In this document: positions 1 through 11,494 of the stretch, in pieces
How the letters are laid out: every line of letters begins with the position of its first letter
How positions within the stretch are numbered: the stretch's first letter is position 1
NCBI GenBank assembly: GCA_026122225.1
Contig: JANEZZ010001570.1
Span: forward strand, 1,178,001 to 1,242,000
Reading direction: 5' to 3'
Length of the DNA: 64,000 bases
Origin: Heloderma charlesbogerti
Lineage: Eukaryota > Chordata > Lepidosauria > Squamata > Helodermatidae
The notes under the pieces: model-generated
The model's input: the letters and a program-made list of their open reading frames with translations, nothing else
Database searches by the model: none
Told to the model about the DNA's origin: nothing
Position numbers and translations under genes: made by a program

Positions 1-9
1 ACATCATCC

Positions 10-120
10 TTCTCCAGACTGTGTTGGAGTACAACTCCGATCATTCCCAGTCAGAATGGGCCACTCCAATGTGAGCTGGGAATGATGAGGATTATAGCCC
101 AACACATATGGAGGGCACCA
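10..120. repeat. Small palindromic MITE remnant
   Basis: Two arms of about 38 bp (roughly 14-50 and 76-114) are imperfect inverted copies, each containing CATCATTCCCAG-like sequence and GTGTTGG. Part of a related arm (ACTGCAACTCCCATCACTCCC) is seen again near 33550. This looks like a short non-autonomous DNA transposon of a type common in reptile genomes. I cannot assign a superfamily. Confidence 0.5.
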
Positions 121-130
121 GGTTAAAGAA

Positions 131-1235
131 GTACATGGTGTTTTATAGAATAAAATGAGCACTAAATAAATAAGACAAGCCCCTTACTTGAAGTGTTTAT
201 AATCTAGATTTCTAAAGTGGAGTTCATGTAAGAGAACATCCCAATGGATTTTGCCCTTTGTCATTTTGGCCAATTCATTCAAGGATTTAAAATAAATCTA
301 TACAAATACTTTTGCCTGGCATGGGGCGCTCCAGATTAGCCCACCACTCCCCTCAAAAGACGACGATAGGTGAACATTTTAATGCCTCCACGTCACTGCA
401 ACAAACGTTAACTTCATCTGTATGCATTTCACAGACATATAGCAAAGTTCTGAGTCACAGAGAGAAATGTCACAACCCACACAAGCCTAAATAGAATGCC
501 AAGTGTCAAGAATGACTTGTTTTATTTATGGCCGCAGCCCACCTCTGATAAAAAGCAAAGAGGAAGCCCTGATGGTACTACAAGAATTATGAGGCTCATA
601 GAAATAAGTCATTTGCTAGATGGCTTTAGGTTTAGGTTTTAAAAATTTATTTCAGTTTCAAAGTAGGTGTACATCAGAGTCCATTTTTTTTATTTTTATT
701 GCTGTGAATCATAATTCCAAAATATTTTATTTTATTTCAACATTCACATTTTCTTACATACTGATTACCCTTGCAAGAGATGAAGCTAGTTTGCAATCTA
801 TTAAGCAATTTGACATTGTTTATTACATTGCAAAATACTTTTGTCACAGAAGGAATGTATGTTTTTAGTCTTCTTTGCAAGAAGAGTTTCAAACCAGGCA
901 AGCCATGTACTAGTAAGTAGTTGCATAAACAAAGCAGCATTCACTTAATACAGCATTTGGGCAAAGGATGAATGGCACTCTATAGCTATAATGTAAAGGG
1001 CAATTTTGCTCCCATTCCTTAGAAGTGATAACTAGGGATTGATGAATCTGTTAGTTTTGCTTTCTCTGGATTTTGATGGTTTAAATCTTAAGTTCTTTCT
1101 CCCCCAAATATGAAGAACTTTGCAAGTGTTGGTAAATTAGCAAAAACGAATTGAAACAAAATTCTCACCCATTTGCTCCAGCCAAATTCAATAGGTACAT
1201 GGTGAGAACCATGTTGTTCCTGAATGCCATATAGT
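131..1235. other. A/T-rich interval, no gene seen
   Basis: No ORF with recognisable protein features and no RNA gene was seen. At about 1033-1172 there is a diverged small repeat that begins TAGGGATTGATGAATCTG and ends TTCTCACCCA. A relative lies at about 3024-3167, where it ends CTCATCCCTA. These look like old hAT-type MITEs, but their TSDs could not be confirmed. Confidence 0.4.
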
Positions 1236-1410
1236 TAGGGATGGGTGAACCCACCCTTACCTGGTATCAGAGGGTGCCCACTGAAGCACCGCCCCGGCTC
1301 AAGCCCCCCTGGACCTGTGCTCGAGCCCCCATGAGGTTGGCAAGCCACCCACACTCACCCTGGGCTCCGTCTGCGAGCACCCGCCATTTTGCCGAGGTTT
1401 TCTTTATGGA
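1236..1410 (+). mobile_element. Possible degenerate relative of the FB-hAT left end
   Basis: The segment begins TAGGGATGGGTGAACC, then carries CCCTTACCTGG, a GC-rich stretch and CCGCCATTTTG. This order of motifs resembles the left end of the FB-hAT family described below. No right end or target duplication was found, so this is tentative. Confidence 0.25.
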
Positions 1411-1938
1411 AAAAGAAGAGCTGATTAAAAATGCACATATTTAAATATGCACACATCCAGGCTGGGAAAACGTGATTAATCCAAATTAGAGGCATAATAC
1501 GTCTGAAAAATAGGTGGCTAATTCAGTACCACAAATGTGCTTGAATACACAGGGATTTAAAGCCAGACTTTTAAGAGCTAAGCATTCAAATCATAGAATC
1601 ATAGAATAGTAGGGTTGGAAGGGGCCTATGAGACCATTGAGTCCAACCCCCTGCTCGGTCCAGGAATCCAAGTCAGAGCATCCCTGACAGATGGCTGCCC
1701 AGCCTCGTCTTGAACGCCTCCAGTGTGGGAGAGCCCACTACCTCCCTAAGCAATTGGTCCCGTTGTTGTATTGCTCTAACAGTCAGGACGTTTTTCCTGA
1801 TGTTCAGCTGGAATCTGGCTTCCTGTAACTTGACCCCATTATTCTGTGTCCTGCACTCTGGGATGATTGAGAAGAGATCATGGCCTTCCTCCTTGTGACA
1901 ACCTTTTGAGTACTTGAAGAGCGCTATCATATCTCCCC

Positions 1939-2905
1939 TAGGGTTGGCGGAGAATTTCTCCACGAATCTTCGGGAGGCCGAGCACCGATGCATTCGGCCC
2001 CCCAAAAGTGTTGGGGAAATTCTCCACCGGCCCCCCGCCCCCCCGCCGGGATGGGACTTACCTTCGGCGAATGTCCCTCTCGGCGGTGTGTCCTGGCGGC
2101 GGTTCGGCAGCGTTTCGTCGGGGGCGGCGGCCGGTCTCCCGACCGGCTGCCACCGCCGCCATTGCAAAAAAAAACAAGTAAAAAAACAAACAAACAACAC
2201 CCGTGATAGGCTACGTAACGATTTACGTAGCCTATCATGGCTAGATTTCCAAAGTCAGCCATGATAGGCTACGTAAATCGTCACGTAGCCTATCACGGCT
2301 GACTTTGAAAAAAAAAAAGCGCATACGCAAATGGCGGCACCCCATGGGCACCGCCATTTGTGTTCCTTATTTTGGCATGTCTAGTCTACGTAAAGATTTA
2401 CGTAGACTACGGCGAAAATAAGGGAACGCAATTTGCGTTGCCCTTATTTTTCGCCGTCGTCTACGTAAATATTTATGTAGACTAGACGTGCCAAAATAAG
2501 GAACGCAAATGGCGGTCCCCACGGGAGCCGCCATTTGCATACGCGCCTTTTTTTTTTTTTCCAAAGTCACCCGTGATGGGCTACATGACGATTTACATAG
2601 CCTATCACGGCTGACTTTGGAAATCTAGCTGTGATAGGCTACATAAATAGTTACATAGCCTATCACGTGTGTGTGTGTGTGTGTGTGTTTATACTTTTTT
2701 TTCGCGGCCGGGTAGACGGGGTGCTCCTACCCAGCCTGAATTTCGCCGGCGAGGGATGGGGTGCTTCCCCCCCAGCCTGAATTTCGGCCGGGTGAGGCGG
2801 GGCGCCTCCCCCCCCTCGCCTGAACTTCGGGGGGAGAACTGAAGCGCCTCCCCCCCACCGCGAAGCAAGCTGCGGGACAAGGTAAGTCCCTTTCATCCAT
2901 CCCTA
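1939..2905 (-). mobile_element. FB-hAT copy 1 (foldback hAT-like element)
   Basis: The element starts TAGGGTTGG and ends CATCCATCCCTA. The target repeat is ATCTCCCC on the left and ATTCTCCCC on the right (one extra base), inside a CR1 copy. It is in reverse orientation. From left to right it holds the right-end hairpin (TTTCTCCACGAAT), the exon-like cassette (ATG on the minus strand at 2162, GTAAGT after 101 nt), nested hairpins with TAGGCTACGTAA and TAGTCTACGTAA, ATGGCGGC/GCCGCCAT pairs, a GT run at 2667-2688, and the GC-rich left-end block with CAAG/GTAAGT at 2880. No transposase is encoded, so it is non-autonomous. Confidence 0.85.
2667..2688. repeat. (GT)n microsatellite
   Basis: Eleven GT units lie inside FB-hAT copy 1, where other copies have CACGGGTGTGTG. 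It looks like an expansion of a short seed already present in the element. Confidence 0.9.
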
Positions 2906-3027
2906 AATTCTCCCCTCAATCATCTCTTCTCAAGGCTAAACATGCCCAGTTCTTTCAGTCTCTCCTCACAGGGCTTTGTTTCCAGTCCCCTGATCATCTT
3001 CATTGCCCTTCTCTGGGCCTGGTTGGA

Positions 3028-5107
3028 CGAATCTGCCAGTTTTGGTTTCTTCTGCATTCATTTAAAAAAAAAAATAAATCACATTTTCTTTCCATCTCAG
3101 ATATGAAGAAATTTGCAGATTTGGGTAAATTCTTATCAAAACCTGAAGAAATTCTCACTCATCCCTAGATGAGGAACTAAGAGGATTTGGACTAGTTGCT
3201 GTGCTTAGGCAGCTCACTAATCAGGGATGTGTGTGGCTGTGCCTTTTAAACATTATTTAAACATACTGGATTTCAGTGATGGTTGGTGGGGCTGGTGGCA
3301 GGACAGCTAATGGTAGGTGGAGCCAGGAATGGGTGAAGCTAGAGGCATCCTGGAAGAAGGCATGCTTAGCTAACTGGAACACTGAATAGAAGCACTCCAC
3401 AATGCAATAAGTGTTCCAGGGCCCATTTTTCCAAGAATATATTGCCTTCGCTTCCTCCCCCCTGGAAAAAAAAAATCAATTAAGGGTGCAATCCTATGCA
3501 TGTTTAGACAGAAGAAAGTCCTACAAGTCCCAGCATTCCCCTGCCACCTATCCTAGCTGGGGAACGCTGGGAGTTGTAGGACTTTTTTTCTGTCTAAAAA
3601 TGCATAGAATTGCACCTTTAGGCCACAATCAAATAAATAATCTGTTTGGGGTTATTATAATCTGCATTTCTTGTGTCTTCTTTATAACTCATAATGACAG
3701 CAGTAGTTTTGAATAGTGGAAGCCACCTTAGATTGGGTCAAACAAATTGGTCCTTCTTGTCCTTGTCTGACTGGCATTGGCTCTCTGAGGTCTCAGGCTC
3801 AGGGTTTTTTTCTAGCGCTGCTACCTCAATGATTTCTTGGTTTCATTATGATGTGCAAATCAGCAAACCCCGTGCTTGTTTTCCAAACCCCACCTCGAAG
3901 CTCATCTCAGCTGTGTCCATAATATCATATTGAAAGCTTTTGGGGGAGGGGACAGAAATCTTTTTCTAAATGTACACATAAATTGTGTACATTTTGGCCA
4001 ACTTTGACACTCAGATGAACAGTCCCCTTTACAATGGTACCAGGCATATTACTAGTGTCCATCCTAATCCCCACCAAGGCTGTCTGAGGAAGGTTAGGAT
4101 GGAGCAGCAAAGCCTCTGTACTGGTGAAGAGGAGCTGCACCAGCATGGCAGCCCAACTGCCCTAGACACGCACGGAAGGCTCTGTGGGTGTAGGAGAACT
4201 GCCGCTGGTCTTTCCACAGGGGATGGGGCTAAATTGGGAAATTCTGAGGTTGGTTCAGGCTGCCTTGGATCCACCAGATCCAATGTTTCCTTGATCTCTG
4301 GGCATAGCTCTAGGTCGGGCCTCATATCTACACCACTTTGAACTGGGATAGGTATTTCTCCTCCCATTGGAAACAATGTGAGGAAAAATAAAGATCTTTT
4401 AAAAAAAAATCTGCCAGGAAAGAAAGAGGAAAGAAAAATCCCTGTGCTTCCTGCCCTGGCTGGAGTGAGCCAGCAGGGAATTGGAAATGGTGGAGCACCC
4501 ACCACCTAACTCCCTATCCCCAGCCTCTTCAGGTTGCTTTCTTAGTCAGTGAACCTGATCCTCTGAAATTCAGCTGGAAGATATCTTTTGTGCTTAACAT
4601 TAGCGTCATTGGAAGGGCTGTATAACAGAGAAACCAATAGGAATGAATACCCACATTATCTGAACCTCTTTCCTGTAGAAATATGTTTTGTAGGAGCACA
4701 ATAAATTCCCGCAAATTCTTATGTGATTATGTTTTATTGCATTTTAAGATTTAAAAAAGGCACTGCAATCATTTTTTTTTCCCATAGAGTTCTGGCAAGT
4801 GATGAATATAAAAATAATAAAATATGCAAAGAGATAATGTCACCACGTTTGACTTATCTTGCATGAAAAGGTCAGATTTAGAGTATTTTAGAAGATTCAA
4901 ATGAAGTCCCAATGTATATAGGGTATATAATTCATTGGTGACTTGGTCATACCGAAAGGTTACTGGTTCACAAGATAAAAAAAAAACAACCCAGCCTCTG
5001 CCTCTTTGACAAAAGACTGCATTTTATTACAAACAATATTCTTCTAGTATGGGTGTCTATATATTCCATATTCTATGTTATGTGAATAAGGAATAATTTC
5101 ATAGACA
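3028..5107. other. Interval without a recognised gene
   Basis: The interval contains the old MITE remnant ending CATCCCTA near 3167, the palindromic MITE at 3482-3619 (listed separately) and A/T-rich DNA. The several 60-158-residue open frames overlap on both strands and have no recognisable motif, so I treat them as chance. Confidence 0.4.
3482..3619. mobile_element. Palindromic MITE, copy 1
   Basis: Two arms carrying GTGCAATCCTATGCATG, TTTAGACAGA and AGTCCTACAA form an almost continuous inverted repeat with a short loop near CTAGCTGGGG. The same element recurs at 46135-46270. Both copies are flanked on the left by TTA, and TTAG or TTTAG follows on the right. A short T/A-rich target is therefore likely, but the exact duplication is unclear. 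Confidence 0.7.
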
Positions 5108-5634
5108 TAGTGCCTGTTCAGATGCACATGAGGGGAGGGTGGTTAGGATAACTATGGAGGGGGTCGTTTAGCGAAACAATGATGCTCGTGCATTTCACAG
5201 AACCGGGAACCAACCACGCTGCTGCATCCCATGGTTCCGCTAACCATCACCCCTCCATGGTTACCTGATGTGGTCACCAAGCATCCTGTCGTCCTCTGAA
5301 GCATGAAAGGCTCTTGGCAGCCACACAACCATACAGAAAGTCTGTGGCAGCTGGAGTGTCACCCACAGCGGCAGATGCTCTAGCTGGAGAACTCTATGGT
5401 CATGGCCTGGATGTCCTCCAAGCCTGTTTTAACCACTGGGGAGCCTGCCACTGCCAGACTACACAGTAAGCCTCCTAGAGGCCCCTTAAGCCTTTTTCAG
5501 GGGCGTGGTTAGTGGGGGTGGCTTACTAACCATGTGGAACATGGTTTTCTCCCCCCATACAGCATACTAAGCTACCATGGTTAGCAAAAATATCCTAAAC
5601 ATCATGGCTTAGCATGACATCTGAACAGGGCCAT
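5108..5634. mobile_element. MITE with terminal TGTTCAGATG inverted repeats
   Basis: The left end reads TGCCTGTTCAGATG and the right end CATCTGAACAGGGC. Internal CCATGGTTAGC-type motifs occur in both orientations. The flanks share CATAGT (before the left end and just after the right end), which may be the target duplication. No ORF is present. Confidence 0.6.
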
Positions 5635-5639
5635 AGTAA

Positions 5640-7280
5640 TGTTCAGCAAAATTCCGACATGGCCATTCTGGGTCCTGAAGCATCCAAGTTCACAATACAA
5701 AAGAAATGTCTGGAACCTTTCAGGCTCAGCTAAGCGATGATAATGATGATGTGATAATTTTTTTAAGGCAGGGGTTAATTTGCAAAACAAGCAACAAACA
5801 ACTTACTTGATTAGAACTTGTTAGACAAAAAACAACTTGCTTGATTCCAGTTATCTTGAATTCTGTACTTATTCAGCACATGTCAAAATATCTCTCTCTG
5901 GAGCTCAACATGTTCAGTCCCATAGTTGCATTGTTTATCTCATTCTTCCAAAAAGCTAACTATTTATTTGCTATATCTGTCAGTTATTACTAACTATCCT
6001 AGAAATACCCAAATATCTCAAGCTTTCTGAAGAAGAGGCAATTAAACATTTGAATCCAAGCACTTTTCTTTTATGAAATACATCGAATAAGACAGTTGTT
6101 GTTACTGGCACTGTAAATCTGCTGATGGGTAATCATATTAATTCTCTTGTGGTGAATATATATGTAACACACAAGCACACATATGATCATCACCATCAAT
6201 AAAATGCAATATGTCAAATTAAGATGACAAAATACACAATCACATTAATGAGCATCAGCCTGTCTGCATGGTTTGAGATTTGGGAGAAGTAAATCACCAC
6301 AAATGATGAGTACAGCTTTTAAATATACTTTATGGTAGCAGTAACCCATGACTGCCATTAAACACAGCGAGTGCAGGAGAGGAATTGATGAATACCAAAG
6401 CGCAATACCGCCTCATACCACCAATAATGATGCAAAGGTTAATGTGGCTTAAAAGGTTGAACCAGACATTAAAAACAGGAATCTAAAGGTATTTTACAAT
6501 ATTCAAATCCTTGCAGGTATAATAGGAGAGACTGTGTCAAAGGGTTAGAACCAACATTTCTTCATTAAATCAAGCTGAAGATTGAGACACAGGGGGATTA
6601 TTATCTATGTTCTCTTTAACAAAGGATGTTCTTCTTATTTAAGGCAAAGAATGTTGCTGACTATCAAAGGATTGGTTTCTTCTTCGCCTTCTCCTTTCTC
6701 TTCCAGGAGTAAGATTCTTAATACTGCATTCAGTTCTGCATCAACTATGGTTAAGAAGAAAAGCCATTTTTGAATATGTTCATTCATTTCAGGTTAAACA
6801 ATGATAAATATCTTGTTTGAGGATCCCTTGGGTTTATACCCAAGTTGTTTTCATTCACACCAAAAGGTTTTACGCATCATTACAGACTGGTGCCATACAA
6901 AGCTTTCTGAAAATAGGATTCAGCACTAGGGCCTCAGTGACAATACAAGAGACACTTCTAGCATTTTCCTACGTGTCTGGCATACGATTTAGCTGCTGAG
7001 CACTTCAGCTTTTCCAGCTAAACCCTAACAGACTGTGGTTCCATTCATATGCAGCAGCAGCAGCAGCAGCAGCACAGGGGCTGTTTCCCAGGGTGCAATC
7101 CCAGGCCACATCAGAGTCCGTAAGAATGTGGGCAGAGCCAATCCCATGGTTCCCTCTCACTTGGCTCTTGTCCTCTGCCTCCCATCTCTGACACACTCTC
7201 CCTACAGAAACAAAGCCTCAGTCAGTATGTGTAATGAATTGCTGAATACTCCTCCTGCGTTAGCTTTGTTGACAGGAAGT
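5640..7280. other. A/T-rich interval, no gene seen
   Basis: Nothing coding is recognised. A short (CAG)n run lies near 7052-7073. Other sequence is unique-looking A/T-rich DNA. Confidence 0.4.
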
Positions 7281-7422
7281 GCCTTCTATTGAGTCAGATC
7301 ATTGGACCATTTGCTCAGTATTATCTGAACTGACTGGCTGCTGCTAGGAGTCTTTCCCAGCCTTACTCAGAGATGCCAGGATCTGAACCTGGGACTTTGG
7401 CATGCAAAGCATGTGTTCTACC
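7281..7422 (-). mobile_element. tRNA-derived SINE (minus strand)
   Basis: Read on the minus strand, the segment starts GGTAGAACACATGCTTTGCA and has a degenerate pol III B box (GGTTCAGATCC). The body then ends in the minus-strand equivalent of ATTGAGTCAGATCATTGG. This layout matches tRNA-derived SINEs common in reptiles. The A-box region is cut short. A second body-only fragment lies near 13403-13525. Confidence 0.65.
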
Positions 7423-7429
7423 AGCCTTG

Positions 7430-9045
7430 TAAAATAACCCTACAAATATACTAGTCTGCAAATAACAAAGAAACAACCCTAGCCTACTAAAAAGATAGTA
7501 GCCTGCATTTCCATGTTAGCCATGACAAGAAGAAGCCCACCCCACCCCACCCCATGACATCCATCATGAAAACAGAGGCTTCTGGCCTGTTACAAGCTAG
7601 GGGGAAAATGCCTTTTATCTACTCAACAGATTAGCAGAAGAGGGATGGAGCTATTCACCCCTCCTCCATCAGCTCATTTCCCTTACGCTGCAGTTAACAT
7701 GGAAAGCAGGCAGGCTGGTGGAGAAGTAAAGGGAGAATCCATCCCTCCTCCGCCAGCCTGCTCACTCATCTGCATATAATTCCTGGTCTGCTATGGTCCC
7801 TTCCAATTTTATCATTCTATGTGGATGGTATTGGTTGCCACTTGAATACTTGTAACTTGGTATAGTAGCTTCAGTTGCATGGTAGCTTCAGTTGTATAGA
7901 CTCCTTGTGTCTATTCCAGCAAACAGACAAATCTGGGACTTAGGTCCACCACTCTGTTACTAAAAACCATCCAGTTCCATGGTGTGGTGAAGCTGGAACT
8001 GGCCACAGCATAGGATATCAGGCCAAATACATATTGGCTAAATACGCTGTAATTTCCTGACATTTTGGGGCTTGAGCGGACATGGAATGTCCTTAACACT
8101 ACATGTGAAGCCAAAAGGTTTCTTGTTTGTTGAGTATATGTTCATGTTGTTGCCAGGTAGTGGTCAAAAGACAAAAGTATTTCTTTAGAAAAGTTAGAAC
8201 TGAAAAGTTCCATCCCATCTCTGCATGAGATTGTAATTAAAAAAAAAAATCTGTACGGAAATTTGTTTGAATTAACATAAGCATTTTGTGCACATTTTAA
8301 AAATATTAATTTTTGCACCAATGCACCCATTAACTAAACATGTTTGTGAACATTTTAAATGTATGCATTTTTATTTGCACATTTTTTGAATCCTGTTGAA
8401 CATTTTTTTCTTTTGTGGAACGCACTGCAAGCTTGGAAATGTATGGATTTCTGTATGCAAATTGAATTTGGGTCTGCGTTCAGGTTTGGTAGGTATACAT
8501 TTGGTAGATCCATTTTAAAAAGGCGATGATGGAGCAAATTTCTCACATATCCTTATTTTACAGTGGCACTTTCTGATCGACCGTACTTTGTATGATTAGT
8601 GACAACCTTTTTGTTTCAGGCAGCATTTACAGGATGATGCAGGTTTCTAATTTGCTGCTGTTTGCTTTTGAGTTTCTATTGCTATCTGGGTTTTTTTTTT
8701 GTTGCTTGTTTAAATACCTGAATTTGTAGTATTTATTAGTAATTACTGAGTGTTTTAATTCTGCTTTTATTTTGTAATGTATTTTATTTTTCATTTGTTA
8801 CCCACCTCTGATGCTTTTTTTTTTTTTTTTAGAATATTGAGATAACAGAAATTGAACAGACTTTTGCATATGCTTCTCTAGGAAGAGCCAGTTTCATCAA
8901 GTTACAGTATATAATTAAAATTATTTAATTAATAATATAATTATTTAATCATAACAATTAAATAATAACTCCAAAGTGGTACAGGATAGCATAATTGGGA
9001 AGCAGCTTCCCAGGCATGGAAATTGAGCTTCTGTGAGGAGAAGTA
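7430..9045. other. Interval without a recognised gene
   Basis: A/T-rich DNA with a repeat of the TTTTGTGCACATTTT type at about 8215-8560. Similar sequence recurs near 12785-13022 and 26110-26350. No coding frame with recognisable motifs. Confidence 0.4.
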
Positions 9046-9510
9046 AGGGAGCAATCCTATCGCCGCTAAACATCGGCTAGACGGCCATAGGATATCTTGT
9101 TTTCTGGGAACCAACTTCGGAGCCTGTGCTCCGAGGTCGGTTCCTGGAGAACTGAGCTCCCCCCACTTCTGCGCTGCCTTGGAGGCAGTGCAGAACTGCA
9201 GCCCTGTCCTCCGCACTCGCAAGAGGAGTGCGGAGTGGCTGGAAAGCAGCATGGCTCGGGGCGTTCCGGGGCGGGGAGGGCGGAAATGCCTGTACAACAC
9301 ATCCAATGTGTCATACAGCACCCTCCTTCCCCACTCTGCCCTCCTGCGTCTAGACAGCTGCAATCGGCTGTCTAGCTGAAAATGCAGGTCAGGAGGAGTG
9401 CGGAGGGAACAATCCCCTCCATGCTTCTCCTGCCCTGCATTGGATAGGTGGTTGCCTCCGAGTTCAGAGGCGGCCACCTATCTGGATAACTAGAGAAATG
9501 AGATTATAGG
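9046..9510. repeat. CpG-rich block with internal inverted repeats, possible MITE
   Basis: This GC-rich patch stands out from A/T-rich flanks. It contains short inverted repeats, such as CCGCACTCGCAAGAGGAGTGCGG and the GCTAGACGGC/GTCTAGACAGC-like pair. It begins GGGAGCAATCCTAT, like other small reptile repeats. The 178-residue minus frame here has no recognisable domain. No TSD was found, so the limits are approximate. Confidence 0.35.
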
Positions 9511-11142
9511 ACAAAGTGATTTTGTGATTTTGAAGAGCAGATAGGGGGAAAATAACAACACAAATACACAAAAAACTATATTAATATTCTATTTTTAAGT
9601 TGGCTTCATTACTATCTTTTTAAAACATTCAGCTGTGTGGCTGTTTTCTACATTACATATCCAAATTTTAATTCCTTTTGTTAAAAAAACAACAACCAAA
9701 ACAACAACAACAACGAGTCATGCTGCAGTACATCTGTAATCACCCACATCTCAATTAACATACCTGATATTCTTCCAAAATTAAATTCAAGTATCCTGGC
9801 ATGTTATAAGTTGCTATCCCAATGGTACAGCAGATTCTTTTCTGACTCTGAATTCTGGTGAGCATATCTCTGAGTAACATAATGGATTATGTGGGGAACA
9901 TTTGAAGGCTGTTAGGAATACTTTATCTGGAAAAGCCTTTAAACTATTGTTGAAGAACATGGATCTACACAAGCACTTTTTCTTCACTATATTTAACCTG
10001 TATAAAGCCAGCACATAATGGAAAGCGCAAAGCATTTATCTCTGTTTTTAAGCACTTTTAGTCTCTGGGGTAAAAGACTCCAGGGCTTGTTCTGTCATGC
10101 CAATGGATATCTCTTACTGGCAAACGATCTTGCAGATTTTTCACTGTTGGATTTTCCCTCTGTAATTCAGAAGGGCTGGCCAAATTATCAGCCACAGCAT
10201 TTAACTAGTCTACTGAAAGAGAATGCTAATCAGGTCTTAGCCTCTGGCAGGCAATGCTACTGGGGAAGCAGTGTTCACAAAGTGAAGTAATTTGTGTCTC
10301 TGTACATCTCTGCACCATACAATATAGTATCCAGGCACTCAGTAGAGGAGGTCACATTGAACTAAGTTTCAGGAACTGAAGAATGCATGAGTATTATTCT
10401 TTACCCCACTTTTCATAGCCACTTCTTCCTTGTAAGGCTAATATGGTTGCTATTTTTTATCGCGTGGTGTCTAAACTGATCTAGAAATAGACAATATTTT
10501 TGTCTATTTAGACAATTCCAATTAGACAATGAAATCAATAATTGCAATTAGACAATGGAATATTTTTCTTGGATCTGCTACCTAGTCTGAAATGATTATT
10601 CAGTTACTTCCATTATTGCTTGGAAGTAAATTCCCCTTATTTTGAGTATTTTGATGTATGTATATAACTTCCCATTGCCTTCTGTTACTCACATTTTAGT
10701 ACATTTCAAGTAGGGAATAATTACTTCCAAACTACCCAGACAGTATCATCTAGATTCCAAGATATTTGGGTGGGGGAGTTTTTTCCCAATGTATCAGCAG
10801 AAGGATTACACATAATTTCTTGGAAGTAAGTCCTATTAAACTAAGGGGGGATTTACTTCCAAATAATCATAGGAGTAAGGAATTAATAATTAAGATTGAG
10901 TAGTATATCCATGATCCATTTTTCTAGATGCATCTCCTGAACTGCAATATTAAAACATGAGAACAAAACAAATTAAATAGCAGAATAAAAACTTGATAAC
11001 CATCAGAAAGAGATAAAACTAGTTTAGCAGTACAATACATTAACATCAGACACCAAGATCCCAGATTTGGAGATCACAAATTATTTAAAACTATTTTGAT
11101 GATGATGATGATGATGCTATTTAAAATTATAGGCAAAGGACT
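9511..11142. other. A/T-rich interval, no gene seen
   Basis: It contains an (AAC)n run near 9700 and a (GAT)n run near 11098-11117. No coding frame with recognisable features. Confidence 0.4.
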
Positions 11143-11150
11143 CTTTAACC

Positions 11151-11486
11151 CAGGGATGCAGAGCCTCTTTTTCCCCAAGGGCTAAATTCCATTTTGGATA
11201 AGCTCTTGGGGGCCACATTCCAGTGATGGGCAGGGCCAAATGGAGGGGGGCAAAGACAAAATGGGTGGGGCCAAATACAAAAAATACCCCTTAAAGCTAT
11301 TACTACCAGTAGCTAAGTCTTAGGATAAGCATTAGAATGGGGAAAACCGCTCAAAAGTTGGGAAACCACCAAATGATTGTTGGTTGGGGAAAAGGGGTGG
11401 AGTCTTCTGCAGAACTGCAGAGAGCTGGATTGGGGAATCCCCAGAGGGTCAGATTTGGCCTCCAAGATTGAAGTTCTGCACCCCTG
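11151..11486. mobile_element. hAT-type MITE with 8-bp target duplication
   Basis: The left end is CAGGGATGCAGA and the right end TCTGCACCCCTG, a 12-bp terminal inverted repeat with a few mismatches. It is flanked by CTTTAACC (11143-11150) and CTTTAACT (11487-11494), 7 of 8 identical. The body has GGGCCAAAT-type motifs seen in other reptile hAT MITEs. It is 336 bp and non-coding. It is unrelated in sequence to FB-hAT beyond the hAT-type ends. Confidence 0.8.
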
Positions 11487-11494
11487 CTTTAACT

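Larger units (their letters stand above)
1591..3027 (-). mobile_element. CR1 LINE 3' part, split by an FB-hAT insertion
   Basis: On the minus strand this is the 3' end of a 5'-truncated CR1 LINE. The CR1 parts are 1591-1938 and 2906-3027, and 1939-2905 is the inserted element. The terminal repeat TCATAGAATCATAGAATAG lies at 1591. The frame just upstream reads like the CR1 ORF2 C-terminus, containing VGSPTLEAF and GDMIALFKY, also seen in the CR1 copies at 22.8-23.2 kb and 51.1 kb. The copy is a dead fragment, and its splitting shows it is older than the inserted element. Confidence 0.85.

Noticed and set aside
1914..2264. Arg/Pro-rich ORFs of 80-175 residues around CpG-rich blocks (1.9, 16.6, 24.4, 37.7, 44.1, 48.9 and 56.9 kb)
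   Set aside because: They cross element ends and TSDs and differ in frame between copies. Only the short ATG-to-donor cassette is length-conserved.
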